6,865 nucleotides of DNA from a bacterium (GTDB lineage Bacteria > Chloroflexota > Dormibacteria > UBA8260 > Bog-877): the NCBI GenBank assembly GCA_021817185.1, contig JAKAVU010000150.1, positions 1 through 6,865 of the forward strand. Reading direction: 5' to 3'. Below, one piece after another: positions 1-6,234 of the stretch. The position numbers were made by a program, and so were the translations under genes. Positions within the stretch are counted from its first letter, which is position 1. The number at the start of each line of letters is the position of its first letter. The notes under the pieces are model-generated. The model did no database searches. It saw only the letters and a program-made list of their open reading frames with translations, and was not told the DNA's origin.

Positions 1-57
1 GGCGGTGCGGGGGTGAATGTGCTGCTGGCGTGCCCAGTCATTGATCTTCACCTCCAT
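1..57 (-). CDS. IS607-type serine recombinase (TnpA), N-terminal fragment cut by window edge
   Basis: Only 19 codons lie in the window; the gene runs off the left edge. The visible protein is MEVKINDWARQQHIHPRTA. From memory of the family, this resembles the MerR-like helix-turn-helix start of IS607-family TnpA proteins, which typically open with a pattern like M-x-L-x-x-W-A followed by a helix ending H-x-x-TAYRWF. The best positional fit has the GTG at 49-51 as initiator, giving (M)KINDWA; the ATG at 55-57 is the alternative and has a GGTGGTAGG stretch just upstream. If correct, the full protein would be a roughly 200-residue recombinase, often followed by a TnpB gene. The catalytic serine domain is not visible, so the call rests on a short match. 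Another MerR-like excisionase or regulator cannot be excluded. Confidence 0.45.
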   Translation of the reverse strand, partial: MEVKINDWARQQHIHPRTA

Positions 58-215
58 AGCCTACCACCCGATGCATCCGTTTGTCCGCCTCTGTCATGGC
101 ATCAGTGAACAGCTCACGAACCCCCGGTCGGAGCGGTCACCGATCTCAGGATAGCCGCGATCCAGGGTGCCATGTGGGGTCAGGTCCGACGGGTTCAAGC
201 GCTCGCCGGTTGGAC
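58..215. other. Spacer between the recombinase start and tRNA-Leu; no gene recognised
   Basis: This 158-base stretch holds no ORF that I can support. It lies beyond the 3' end of the tRNA gene and upstream of the recombinase-like start, so any element end or attachment site would be expected here. I see no copy of the tRNA 3' end and no clear terminal inverted repeat. A short minus-strand reading frame beginning ATG ACA GAG (19 codons) overlaps the recombinase start but has no other support. Confidence 0.4.
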
Positions 216-301
216 TGGTGCCGGGAGCGGGACTCGAACCCGCACGCAGTGACCTGCACAGCGCCCTGAACGCTGCGTGTCTACCATTTCACCATCCCGG
301 C
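216..301 (-). tRNA. tRNA-Leu, anticodon CAG
   Basis: Read on the minus strand, the 86-nt sequence folds as a class II tRNA. The acceptor stem is GCCGGGA paired with TCCCGGC. The D arm contains GTGAAATGGTAGACAC. The anticodon stem CAGCG/CGCTG encloses loop TTCAGGG, which places CAG as the anticodon. The long variable arm has stem GCAG/CTGC. The T arm is GCGGG-TTCGAGT-CCCGC. The discriminator base is A and the CCA tail is encoded. The long variable arm, the A discriminator and the anticodon all agree with leucine (reads CUG codons, which are abundant in these GC-rich genes). It lies 153 nt downstream of secG on the same strand. No bases appear missing. Confidence 0.96.
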
Positions 302-313
302 CCAAGAGTGAGA

Positions 314-319
314 ATGCTA
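314..319 (-). promoter_or_regulatory. Possible -10 box for tRNA-Leu
   Basis: On the minus strand TAGCAT fits the TANNNT pattern of high-GC bacterial -10 boxes and lies 12 nt before the first base of the mature tRNA, giving a leader of only a few nucleotides. No convincing -35 element sits 16-18 nt further upstream, so this is tentative. The tRNA might instead be processed from a read-through transcript of the secG operon. Confidence 0.25.
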
Positions 320-430
320 CCAAGGCTCGCTCCCGGGTGGCGGATCAGCCGGGCGGCAGAGTCGGTCCGTCGTTCCCCCGGCAGATCTGCCACCGCTGGA
401 AGTGGAAGTCAGGGGCCCAGGGCCCGAGCC

Positions 431-447
431 ACCGCCACCCCGGCGGT
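431..447 (-). terminator. Hairpin just after secG, possible end of the eno-cysM-mec-secG transcript
   Basis: A perfect 6-bp stem ACCGCC/GGCGGT with a 5-nt loop begins 7 nt past the secG stop codon. It is followed on the minus strand by a second structured block, GGGCCC-T-GGGCCC (413-425). There is no run of T after either hairpin, so it is not a textbook intrinsic terminator; it may act with Rho or protect the mRNA 3' end. Confidence 0.3.
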
Positions 448-454
448 CGGGCGG

Positions 455-685
455 TCAGTTGACCCGGATCTGGATGATCGCCACCAGGGCGAACGCCACC
501 GTGAGCCAGATGGAGGTGCGGAAGAGGACTCGCTCCAGCCCCCGCCGGGTGCGGTAGCCGCCGCCCATATCGGTGCCACCACCGATGGTGCCGCCCAGGC
601 CGCTCGACTTGGGGGTCTGGAGCAGGATGGTTATCACCAGCAGGACCGCCAGCGCCACCTCCAGGGTCGTGATCGCCGTCTTCAC
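455..685 (-). CDS. secG: SecG, protein-export membrane subunit
   Basis: A 76-residue protein matching SecG in size and layout. SecG is the small integral membrane partner of SecY and SecE in the general secretion channel and assists SecA-driven translocation. Two hydrophobic segments lie at about residues 5-22 and 57-73. Between them is the family-typical loop: LLQTPKSSGLGG at 21-32, then a Gly-rich stretch, then a basic RTRRGLERVL segment at 45-54. The start is GTG; its GTGA overlaps the TGA stop of the upstream mec gene, and a GGAGG lies 4 nt before it, within the end of mec. This indicates translational coupling. It is the last gene of the probable eno-cysM-mec-secG operon. SecG sequences are short and variable, but the loop makes the call firm. 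Confidence 0.93.
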   Translation of the reverse strand: MKTAITTLEVALAVLLVITILLQTPKSSGLGGTIGGGTDMGGGYRTRRGLERVLFRTSIWLTVAFALVAIIQIRVN

Positions 686-1176
686 TTCTCCTCCACCACC
701 GGGTCGGGCGGATTATAGCCCGGGTCGTCCTCATGGGGGACCTGGAGTTCGGCCTCCACGAACTGCCTTGGCTCGCCACCGTCGTGAAGACGCCAGGCGG
801 TGGCGGCGACCTGGCGGCCGGCGTGGACCGCGATCACCACGTAGTCGTACCCGGGCCACGCGCGGTCGGTGTCGAACTGGCTGGGGCGCGCGGGGTGGTC
901 GGGGTGAGTGTGAAAGAATCCCAGCACCTCCTCGCCACGCTCGCGGGCCAACCGCTCCGCCTGGATGATGTCGCGGGGATCGAGCTCATAGCGATCGTGG
1001 CGGCGGTCGGTGACCAGGTTGTGTCCCTCCACCACCTCGGTGACCTCATGGTGGCCATCGGCGACCATGCCGACCAGCACCCCGCAGCCCTCGTAGGGGT
1101 AGGTCGCCTCGGCCAGCCGGCGCATCCTGGCGAACAGGCCAGCCGTGAATCTGAGGGCCGGTCGGCTCGAGCCCAC
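682..1176 (-). CDS. mec: Mec-type JAMM/MPN+ metalloprotease (M67 family), cysteine-biosynthesis type
   Basis: A 164-residue zinc metalloprotease of the JAB1/MPN/Mov34 family. The complete JAMM signature is visible: Glu29 in YPYEGCG and H89-x-H91-x7-S99-x2-D102 in the run HTHPDHPARPSQFD. In Mycobacterium tuberculosis the homologue Mec+ removes cysteine from the C-terminus of the sulfur carrier CysO after CysM has added it. The direct linkage to cysM supports the same role here. The start is a GTG immediately after the cysM TGA with no intervening base, preceded by a G-rich run that may act as a weak ribosome site; no better in-frame start lies before the conserved region. The stop overlaps the secG start. 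The last 20 or so residues are acidic and proline-rich and probably disordered. The family assignment is strong; the substrate is inferred. Confidence 0.9.
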   Translation of the reverse strand: MGSSRPALRFTAGLFARMRRLAEATYPYEGCGVLVGMVADGHHEVTEVVEGHNLVTDRRHDRYELDPRDIIQAERLARERGEEVLGFFHTHPDHPARPSQFDTDRAWPGYDYVVIAVHAGRQVAATAWRLHDGGEPRQFVEAELQVPHEDDPGYNPPDPVVEEK

Positions 1177-2130
1177 TCAGCGCCCCCCGTACAGGCCGCT
1201 GCTCAGGTAGCGGGCCCCGCCATCGGGACAGATCAGCACGACAACGCCCTCGCGCAGCCCCTGCCGGATCAGCTCCCCGACCCCCCAGAGCGCCAGCCCC
1301 GTGGAGTGTCCCACCAGGATGCCCTCCTGGCGGGCCAACTTCAGGACCAGGTCATAGGCGCCGTCGGTCGGGCCCAGCAGATGCAGGTCGGCAATGTCGG
1401 GGTCGTAGATCCCGGGGACGATCGAGGAAGCCATGTGCTTGAGCCCTTCCAGCCCGTGGAAGGGGTCGTCCGGCTCCAGGCTCACGCACACGACCTCCGG
1501 GTTGAGCTCCTTCAGCCGGCGCGAGGTGCCCACGAACGTCCCGCTGGTTCCCAGACCCGCCAGGAAGTGGGTCACCTCCCCCTTGGTCTGCTCCCAGATC
1601 TCCGGACCGGTACCCAGATAGTGGGCCCGCCAGTTGGCCGGGTTGTTGTACTGATCGGGATAGTAGTACCGACCGGGATCCTGAAGCGCCAGCTCCCGAC
1701 AGACCCTGATGGCGCCGTCGGAGCCTTCCTGGGGATCGCTGAGCACCAGCTCGGCTCCGTAGGCCGACATGAGCTGCTTGCGCTCGATGCTGACGTTGCC
1801 GGGCACCACCAGCTTGACCGGATAGCCCAGAGCGGCACCCAGCATCGCGTAGGCCACCCCGGTGTTACCGCTGGTGCTGTCCAGGATCGTCATTCCGGGT
1901 CGAAGTGCTCCGGACTCGAGCCCGGCGGTGAGCATGGCGAGCGCAGCGCGATCCTTGACGGATCCGCCGGGGTTGAGGAACTCGGCCTTGGCGAAGACCG
2001 CCAGCTCCGGCGCGGCCTCCTCGAACAGGTGGATCCTGAGCAATGGAGTGTTCCCGACCAGATCGGCGATCCCGGCCTTGGGGAGCGAGCGCAGAACCTG
2101 GAGGTCCGGTCGCGGCGATGCCTGCTGCAT
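1177..2130 (-). CDS. cysM: Cysteine synthase, CysM-like PLP enzyme
   Basis: A 317-residue fold-type II PLP enzyme of the cysteine synthase family, which replaces the acetyl or phosphate group of an activated serine with sulfide or a carrier-bound thiocarboxylate. Visible features: VGNTPLLRI at 25-33; the PLP lysine K59 in NPGGSVKDRA; the substrate loop TSGNTG at 86-91; the phosphate-cradle GLGTSGT at 192-198; and PDGG at 302-305. A region at about 219-242 reads EPDDPFHGLEGLKHM then IVPGIYDP. In mycobacterial CysM the matching segment carries EPR, whose arginine selects O-phosphoserine; here it is EPD. It starts at ATG 13 nt after the eno stop and abuts mec, so it is part of the same transcript. 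Cysteine synthase activity is secure; the donor (O-acetylserine or O-phosphoserine) and the sulfur source are open. Confidence 0.93.
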   Translation of the reverse strand: MQQASPRPDLQVLRSLPKAGIADLVGNTPLLRIHLFEEAAPELAVFAKAEFLNPGGSVKDRAALAMLTAGLESGALRPGMTILDSTSGNTGVAYAMLGAALGYPVKLVVPGNVSIERKQLMSAYGAELVLSDPQEGSDGAIRVCRELALQDPGRYYYPDQYNNPANWRAHYLGTGPEIWEQTKGEVTHFLAGLGTSGTFVGTSRRLKELNPEVVCVSLEPDDPFHGLEGLKHMASSIVPGIYDPDIADLHLLGPTDGAYDLVLKLARQEGILVGHSTGLALWGVGELIRQGLREGVVVLICPDGGARYLSSGLYGGR

Positions 2131-2143
2131 AAACCCTACTGTA

Positions 2144-3487
<1,344 letters not shown>

Positions 3488-3506
3488 CTAATCTCAGGGG
3501 AGCTTG

Positions 3507-3995
3507 ATGACGCGTCCCCGTTGGTTACCAAGACTAAGCGCCGGCCAGCTGCTCGCCATTGGTGTGATCGCCTTCCTGGCGATCTCGGCGTTCGTAGATG
3601 TGGTGACCAGCCTCGGCTCGATCGGCAAGAACTCGGGCCCCCCCAAGGCCCAGCTGGGGGGTGCGGTGGGCAGCTACACGATGACGGTCGGCAAGCAGCA
3701 GCGGCTGGCATTCGGCCTCTACCTGGCCTCGGGCACGGCGATGTCACCGGCCTGCGTCGGCGCCAATCTGACCCCGGAGTTCCGGGTGGTCAAGGTCACC
3801 TTCCTGGGGTCCAAGGGGTCCAGCTGGCGGGACGGCGAGTCCTGCGGAGGGATCCTGGAGACCCACTCAACCATCCCCGTGGTGATCTCGGTGGTGCCGC
3901 TGCGCCCTGGTGACTACACCCTGCATTTCGAACCCAAGGTGTTGAAGCGGCGGGTCGGCGACATCGTCACCGGCCAGGTGCTCGTGCGCTCCTGA
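3507..3995 (+). CDS. Unrecognised single-pass membrane-anchored protein
   Basis: I do not recognise this 162-residue protein. A basic N-terminus (TRPRWLPRLS) leads into one hydrophobic segment at about residues 12-33 (start of the run AGQLLAIGVIAFLAIS), without a lipobox cysteine or clear signal-peptidase site, so an N-terminal anchor with the rest outside the cytoplasm is likely. The outer part has two cysteines (C83 and C113) that could form a disulfide, and alternating hydrophobic stretches such as VVISVV and DYTLHFEP that suggest a beta-sandwich. The ATG at 3507 is chosen because GGGGAG lies 4 nt before it; an in-frame TTG sits directly upstream at 3504. The gene is divergent from eno (61-nt spacer) and its stop directly abuts that of the convergent inositol phosphatase gene. 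Function unknown. Confidence 0.7.
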   Translation: MTRPRWLPRLSAGQLLAIGVIAFLAISAFVDVVTSLGSIGKNSGPPKAQLGGAVGSYTMTVGKQQRLAFGLYLASGTAMSPACVGANLTPEFRVVKVTFLGSKGSSWRDGESCGGILETHSTIPVVISVVPLRPGDYTLHFEPKVLKRRVGDIVTGQVLVRS

Positions 3996-4787
3996 TCACG
4001 AACGGGTGGCGCGCAGCAGAGCGGCATGGACCCGGGGCGGCCCGGCCACGATGTCGCCGCTGAGGAGATGCCGCTGCTCCCCCTCCCAGTCGGACACCAC
4101 CCCTCCGGCCTCGGTCACCAGCAGGGCCCCGGCGGCTATGTCCCAGACCTTGAGCCCCAGTTCGAAATATCCGCTGAACACCCCCGCGGCGGTGTAGGCG
4201 AGGTCCACGCTGGCAGCCCCCGGTCGGCGCACATCCTCGAACTCGCGCAGAACCGTCCCCAGCGCTCTCAGAAGGCGCGGGATGCTGCCGGGGTCCTTGA
4301 ACGGAAAGCCGGTGGTTATCAGGGCTTGGCGGGGATCCGGGTCCTCAAGGGTCAGGCGCCGACCGGTCTGGTCGTAGGCTCCCCGCCCCTGCCTGGCGGT
4401 GAAGGTCCAGCCCAGGAAGGGGGCGTGGACACAACCCACGGCCGGGCGGCCGTCGACCAAGAGCGCGATCGACACCCCGACCATGGGAAACCCACGGCTG
4501 AAGTTGGTGGTCCCATCGATGGGGTCGACGACCCATCCCGTGTCCTGGCGGTCCCCCCCGGCCTCCTCGGCCAGGACCGGCAACTCCGGAAAGGCGGCTC
4601 GCAGGATCCGGACGATCACCTCCTCACTCTGGCGATCCACCGCGGTCACGTAGTCGCCGGGACCCTTGGTCTCCGTCTGGTGGGCTCCGAGCCCGGCCGC
4701 GCGCACCACTGACCCGCCCGCCTGGGCGGCGTAGCCGGCGGTCGCCAGCGCCAACGCCAGATCGATGCCGGCGTCGGCCGCACTCAC
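3996..4787 (-). CDS. Inositol monophosphatase-family phosphatase
   Basis: A 263-residue, full-length member of the magnesium-dependent, lithium-sensitive phosphatase family (SuhB, inositol-1-phosphatase, histidinol-phosphatase relatives). Motifs in order: DYVTAVD at 45-51; LAEE at 72-75 with a metal-binding Glu; WVVDPIDGTTNF at 85-96 carrying the two metal aspartates (D88, D91); and WDIAAGALLVTEAGG at 215-229 with the catalytic-site Asp216. Likely hydrolyses a small phosphate ester such as myo-inositol 1-phosphate; the substrate within the family cannot be told from these motifs. The GTG start has no clear Shine-Dalgarno sequence upstream, and translation may depend on the small ORF ending 28 nt before it. 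The reading frame stays open upstream, but no better start is seen there. Its stop abuts the stop of the convergent membrane-protein gene at a TGATCA palindrome. Confidence 0.9.
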   Translation of the reverse strand: MSAADAGIDLALALATAGYAAQAGGSVVRAAGLGAHQTETKGPGDYVTAVDRQSEEVIVRILRAAFPELPVLAEEAGGDRQDTGWVVDPIDGTTNFSRGFPMVGVSIALLVDGRPAVGCVHAPFLGWTFTARQGRGAYDQTGRRLTLEDPDPRQALITTGFPFKDPGSIPRLLRALGTVLREFEDVRRPGAASVDLAYTAAGVFSGYFELGLKVWDIAAGALLVTEAGGVVSDWEGEQRHLLSGDIVAGPPRVHAALLRATRS

Positions 4788-4815
4788 CGCAGCGCCCGCA
4801 AGAGCAGAGCCAGTG

Positions 4816-4965
4816 TCAGCGACCTCCCCGTCCTCGCCCGCGCGGAGGTTCCCGGGAGACCTTCTTCTTGTGCTTCTTCTGCTTGGGCTGCGGGACGGGG
4901 GTCAGGGCCTCCCGGGCCGGCTCGGGACTTCGGGGCGGTGGACTTGGAAGCTCGGATTCACTCAT
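4816..4965 (-). CDS. Small Pro/Lys/Arg-rich hypothetical protein (49 residues)
   Basis: The minus strand carries ATG to TGA for MSESELPSPPPRSPEPAREA followed by LTPVPQPKQKKHKKKVSREP and PRGRGRGGR. The first 25 residues are acidic and proline-rich; then comes a lysine block (KQKKHKKK, residues 29-35) and an Arg-Gly tail (RGRGRGGR). It should be disordered and strongly basic at the C-terminus, a composition seen in RNA- or ribosome-associated proteins; I know no family for it. About 70% of codons end in G or C and every lysine is AAG, as expected for coding DNA in this genome. No Shine-Dalgarno sequence precedes the ATG, so a leaderless start is possible. It sits 49 nt after the peptidase gene and 28 nt before the phosphatase gene on the same strand. 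It may be real but is unproven. Confidence 0.42.
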   Translation of the reverse strand: MSESELPSPPPRSPEPAREALTPVPQPKQKKHKKKVSREPPRGRGRGGR

Positions 4966-4989
4966 AACGTGTATGGTGCCAGTTCCCAC

Positions 4990-5003
4990 CGCCCCGCGGG
5001 GCG
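4990..5003. repeat. Perfect 14-bp GC palindrome between peptidase gene and small ORF
   Basis: CGCCCCGCGGGGCG is self-complementary. CCCA (4985-4988) and TGGG (5006-5009) can extend the stem after a small internal loop. It lies 11 nt past the stop codon of the S26-type peptidase and about 25 nt before the small ORF. It could end or attenuate the peptidase transcript, but no T run follows on the minus strand. Confidence 0.5.
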
Positions 5004-5014
5004 ATTGGGTAGTC

Positions 5015-5392
5015 TCACCAGAGCCGCCGCGGCTCGGTTCGGACCAGTCGGGGCCGGCCCGGGCGCACCACCGCGACCACCGGCCCCACCACCAAGTTCA
5101 CGGGCAAGGGGCCGAAGTCCTCGCTGTCGGTGCTGGCCCCGCGATTGTCACCAGCCAGCCAGACCAACCTCCGGCCGCGACTCACCGACGCCACCCGCTT
5201 GATCAGCTCGAATCCCGGACGAGACGGGTGCTCCGCGACCACCACCTGTCCCACCCGCGGCAGCCTCCCGGGGCGGGGCAGCAGGACCACCCAGGCCCCG
5301 TCGGGCAGCAGCGGCTCCATGCTCGGGCCCTCCACCATCGCCAGCTGCGGAAGGTGCGGTCGGAAAAGTTGAAATGGTTTGCCGCTGGCCAT
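5015..5392 (-). CDS. sodX: S26/S24-type peptidase, probable nickel superoxide dismutase maturation protease
   Basis: A 125-residue Ser/Lys peptidase related to signal peptidase I. The nucleophile motif EGPSMEP is at 21-27 (Ser24), the general-base lysine is K65 in ELIKRV, and AGDN at 80-83 followed by S-T-D-S and VGPVVAVVRP matches the C-terminal signal-peptidase box. There is no transmembrane anchor before the serine, unlike ordinary signal peptidase I, which fits a cytosolic protease. It is divergent from sodN with a 74-bp spacer; in streptomycetes and cyanobacteria such a peptidase is linked to sodN and cuts off the NiSOD leader. The start is uncertain: ATG 5392 lacks a Shine-Dalgarno sequence (a TANNNT-like TACCAT 6 nt upstream would suit a leaderless mRNA), while the ATG for Met19 lies very close to the active site. 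The role is inferred from family plus context. Confidence 0.85.
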   Translation of the reverse strand: MASGKPFQLFRPHLPQLAMVEGPSMEPLLPDGAWVVLLPRPGRLPRVGQVVVAEHPSRPGFELIKRVASVSRGRRLVWLAGDNRGASTDSEDFGPLPVNLVVGPVVAVVRPGRPRLVRTEPRRLW

Positions 5393-5466
5393 GGGGTGAT
5401 GGTAGTTTGAACGAAGTGTCGCGGCCAGTCGCTGGCTCAGTCTGCTAGCTCAGGAGGGAGATCAGC
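5393..5466. promoter_or_regulatory. Divergent sodX/sodN control region
   Basis: This 74-bp spacer must hold the start signals of both genes. Towards sodN there is a strong ribosome site, GGAGG at 5453-5457, 9 nt before the ATG. A 10-bp direct repeat, GCTGGCTCAG (5431-5440) and GCTAGCTCAG (5444-5453), has one mismatch and a 13-bp period; its second copy runs into the ribosome site. Towards sodX, TACCAT (5399-5404, minus) is a possible -10 box. NiSOD genes are often nickel-controlled (Nur in Streptomyces), but I see no clear TGCAA-N5-TTGCA Nur box. Confidence 0.45.
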
Positions 5467-5886
5467 ATGTTCGACAGCATCAAATTGCACACCCAGCCCC
5501 GAAGGGTGGTCCATGCGCACTGTGACATCCCCTGCGGGATCTACGACCCCCATGAGGCTCAACTGGCCGCCCAGACCGTGGAGACCATGGTCACCAAGAT
5601 CAAGGCTCTGCCGGACAGCACCTCGGAGGCGAGCCGGAACTCCTTCGTGCGCATGGTGGAAGTCAAGGAGCTGCACGCGGAGAAGGTCAAGCGGGAGGTC
5701 CTGATCATCTGGGGTGACTACTTCAAGCCCGAGCACCTGGAGAAGTTCCCCGAGCTTCACGACCTCACCTGGAAGACCGTGAAGGCAGCCTCAGCCTGCA
5801 AGCAGTCCATCGATGCGGACAAGGCGGCGGAGTTGCGTCGCCAGGTCGATGAGTTCGCACGCATCTTCTGGGAGACCAAGAAGTAG
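5467..5886 (+). CDS. sodN: Nickel-containing superoxide dismutase (SodN) with N-terminal leader
   Basis: A 139-residue NiSOD precursor that removes superoxide by disproportionation to oxygen and hydrogen peroxide in the cytoplasm. Residues 1-17 (MFDSIKLHTQPRRVVHA) are the leader; cleavage after Ala17 would leave a mature chain starting HCDIPCGIYDP. That is the nickel hook: His1, Cys2, Cys6, the conserved Asp3 and the gating Tyr9 in mature numbering. The C-terminal half carries family-typical runs, IIWGDYFKPEHLEKFPELH (residues 79-97) and a final FWETKK, very close to the Streptomyces protein as I recall it. The mature length of 122 residues is near the known 117. ATG has an AGGAGG 9 nt upstream. 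An additional Cys in the C-terminal helix (AASACKQS) is not part of the metal site. A strong hairpin follows the stop. The maturation protease is encoded divergently. Confidence 0.97.
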   Translation: MFDSIKLHTQPRRVVHAHCDIPCGIYDPHEAQLAAQTVETMVTKIKALPDSTSEASRNSFVRMVEVKELHAEKVKREVLIIWGDYFKPEHLEKFPELHDLTWKTVKAASACKQSIDADKAAELRRQVDEFARIFWETKK

Positions 5887-5915
5887 CGGAGCCTGGGCGC
5901 AGCCAGGGGAGAGGA

Positions 5916-5957
5916 TTCCGGGAAGTGCCGGCCGTCCGACCCGGCGGTCTTCCGGAA
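5916..5957 (+). terminator. Long hairpin downstream of sodN
   Basis: TTCCGGGAAG (5916-5925) pairs with CTTCCGGAA (5949-5957) through 9 base pairs with one bulged G; inside it GCCGG (5927-5931) pairs with CCGGC (5941-5945) around a 9-nt loop. The structure begins 29 nt after the sodN stop. No U tract follows, so Rho-independent termination in the usual form is not supported, but the fold would be a good 3' end stabiliser or terminator in a GC-rich genome. Confidence 0.45.
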
Positions 5958-6042
5958 ACTCCTGAGCCATCCCGTCAACCGGACATCGCGACGGGTCCAG
6001 TCAGTTCGTCCGCAAACGTGAGGGGCGCCCGCAGCGCCTCCG

Positions 6043-6056
6043 GAACCGGTCGGTTC
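6043..6056. promoter_or_regulatory. Operator-like palindrome upstream of the phosphoribosyltransferase gene
   Basis: GAACCG-GT-CGGTTC is a perfect 6-bp inverted repeat with a 2-bp spacer, in the 264-bp stretch between sodN and the conserved start of the next gene. A CATGAT hexamer (6077-6082) lies 20 bp downstream and could be a -10 box. The rest of 5887-6150 shows no gene I can support; a 70-codon plus-strand frame (5925-6137) begins inside the sodN hairpin and resembles nothing known to me. Confidence 0.3.
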
Positions 6057-6234
6057 GACCCTGCGAGGCGTCGGACCATGATCAGCCGCGCCGTGATGGA
6101 GGCCCTGCGACCGGAACGCCCGGCCACGGACGGCTGAGAGGCCCGCCCAGCTGGCCCGGGCTTCCTTCGAAGACCGAGTTGAGGCCGGGGGCCGCCTGGC
6201 TCTGGCACTGGCAGAGCGCACGTGGGGCGAGTCC

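Noticed and set aside
167..718. 183-codon plus-strand frame across tRNA-Leu and secG
   Set aside because: Runs antisense through a tRNA gene and secG.
1177..1197. CysM C-terminus ending LYGGR as a possible ubiquitin-like carrier tail
   Set aside because: The segment is the normal end of a cysteine synthase fold, with no beta-grasp domain before it, and the final residue is Arg after GG. It is not evidence of a fused carrier.
3489..3494. TAATCT as a -10 box for the membrane-protein gene
   Set aside because: The implied transcript start would fall inside or after the ribosome site and there is no -35 element at the right distance.
6054..6082. TTCGAC-17-CATGAT as a promoter for the phosphoribosyltransferase gene
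   Set aside because: Spacing is right, but the -35 hexamer matches the consensus at only about two positions; kept only as a remark.
5925..6137. 70-codon plus-strand frame after sodN
   Set aside because: Starts at a GTG inside the sodN hairpin and has no recognisable similarity. Its last part could be the out-of-frame beginning of the phosphoribosyltransferase, but this cannot be shown here.
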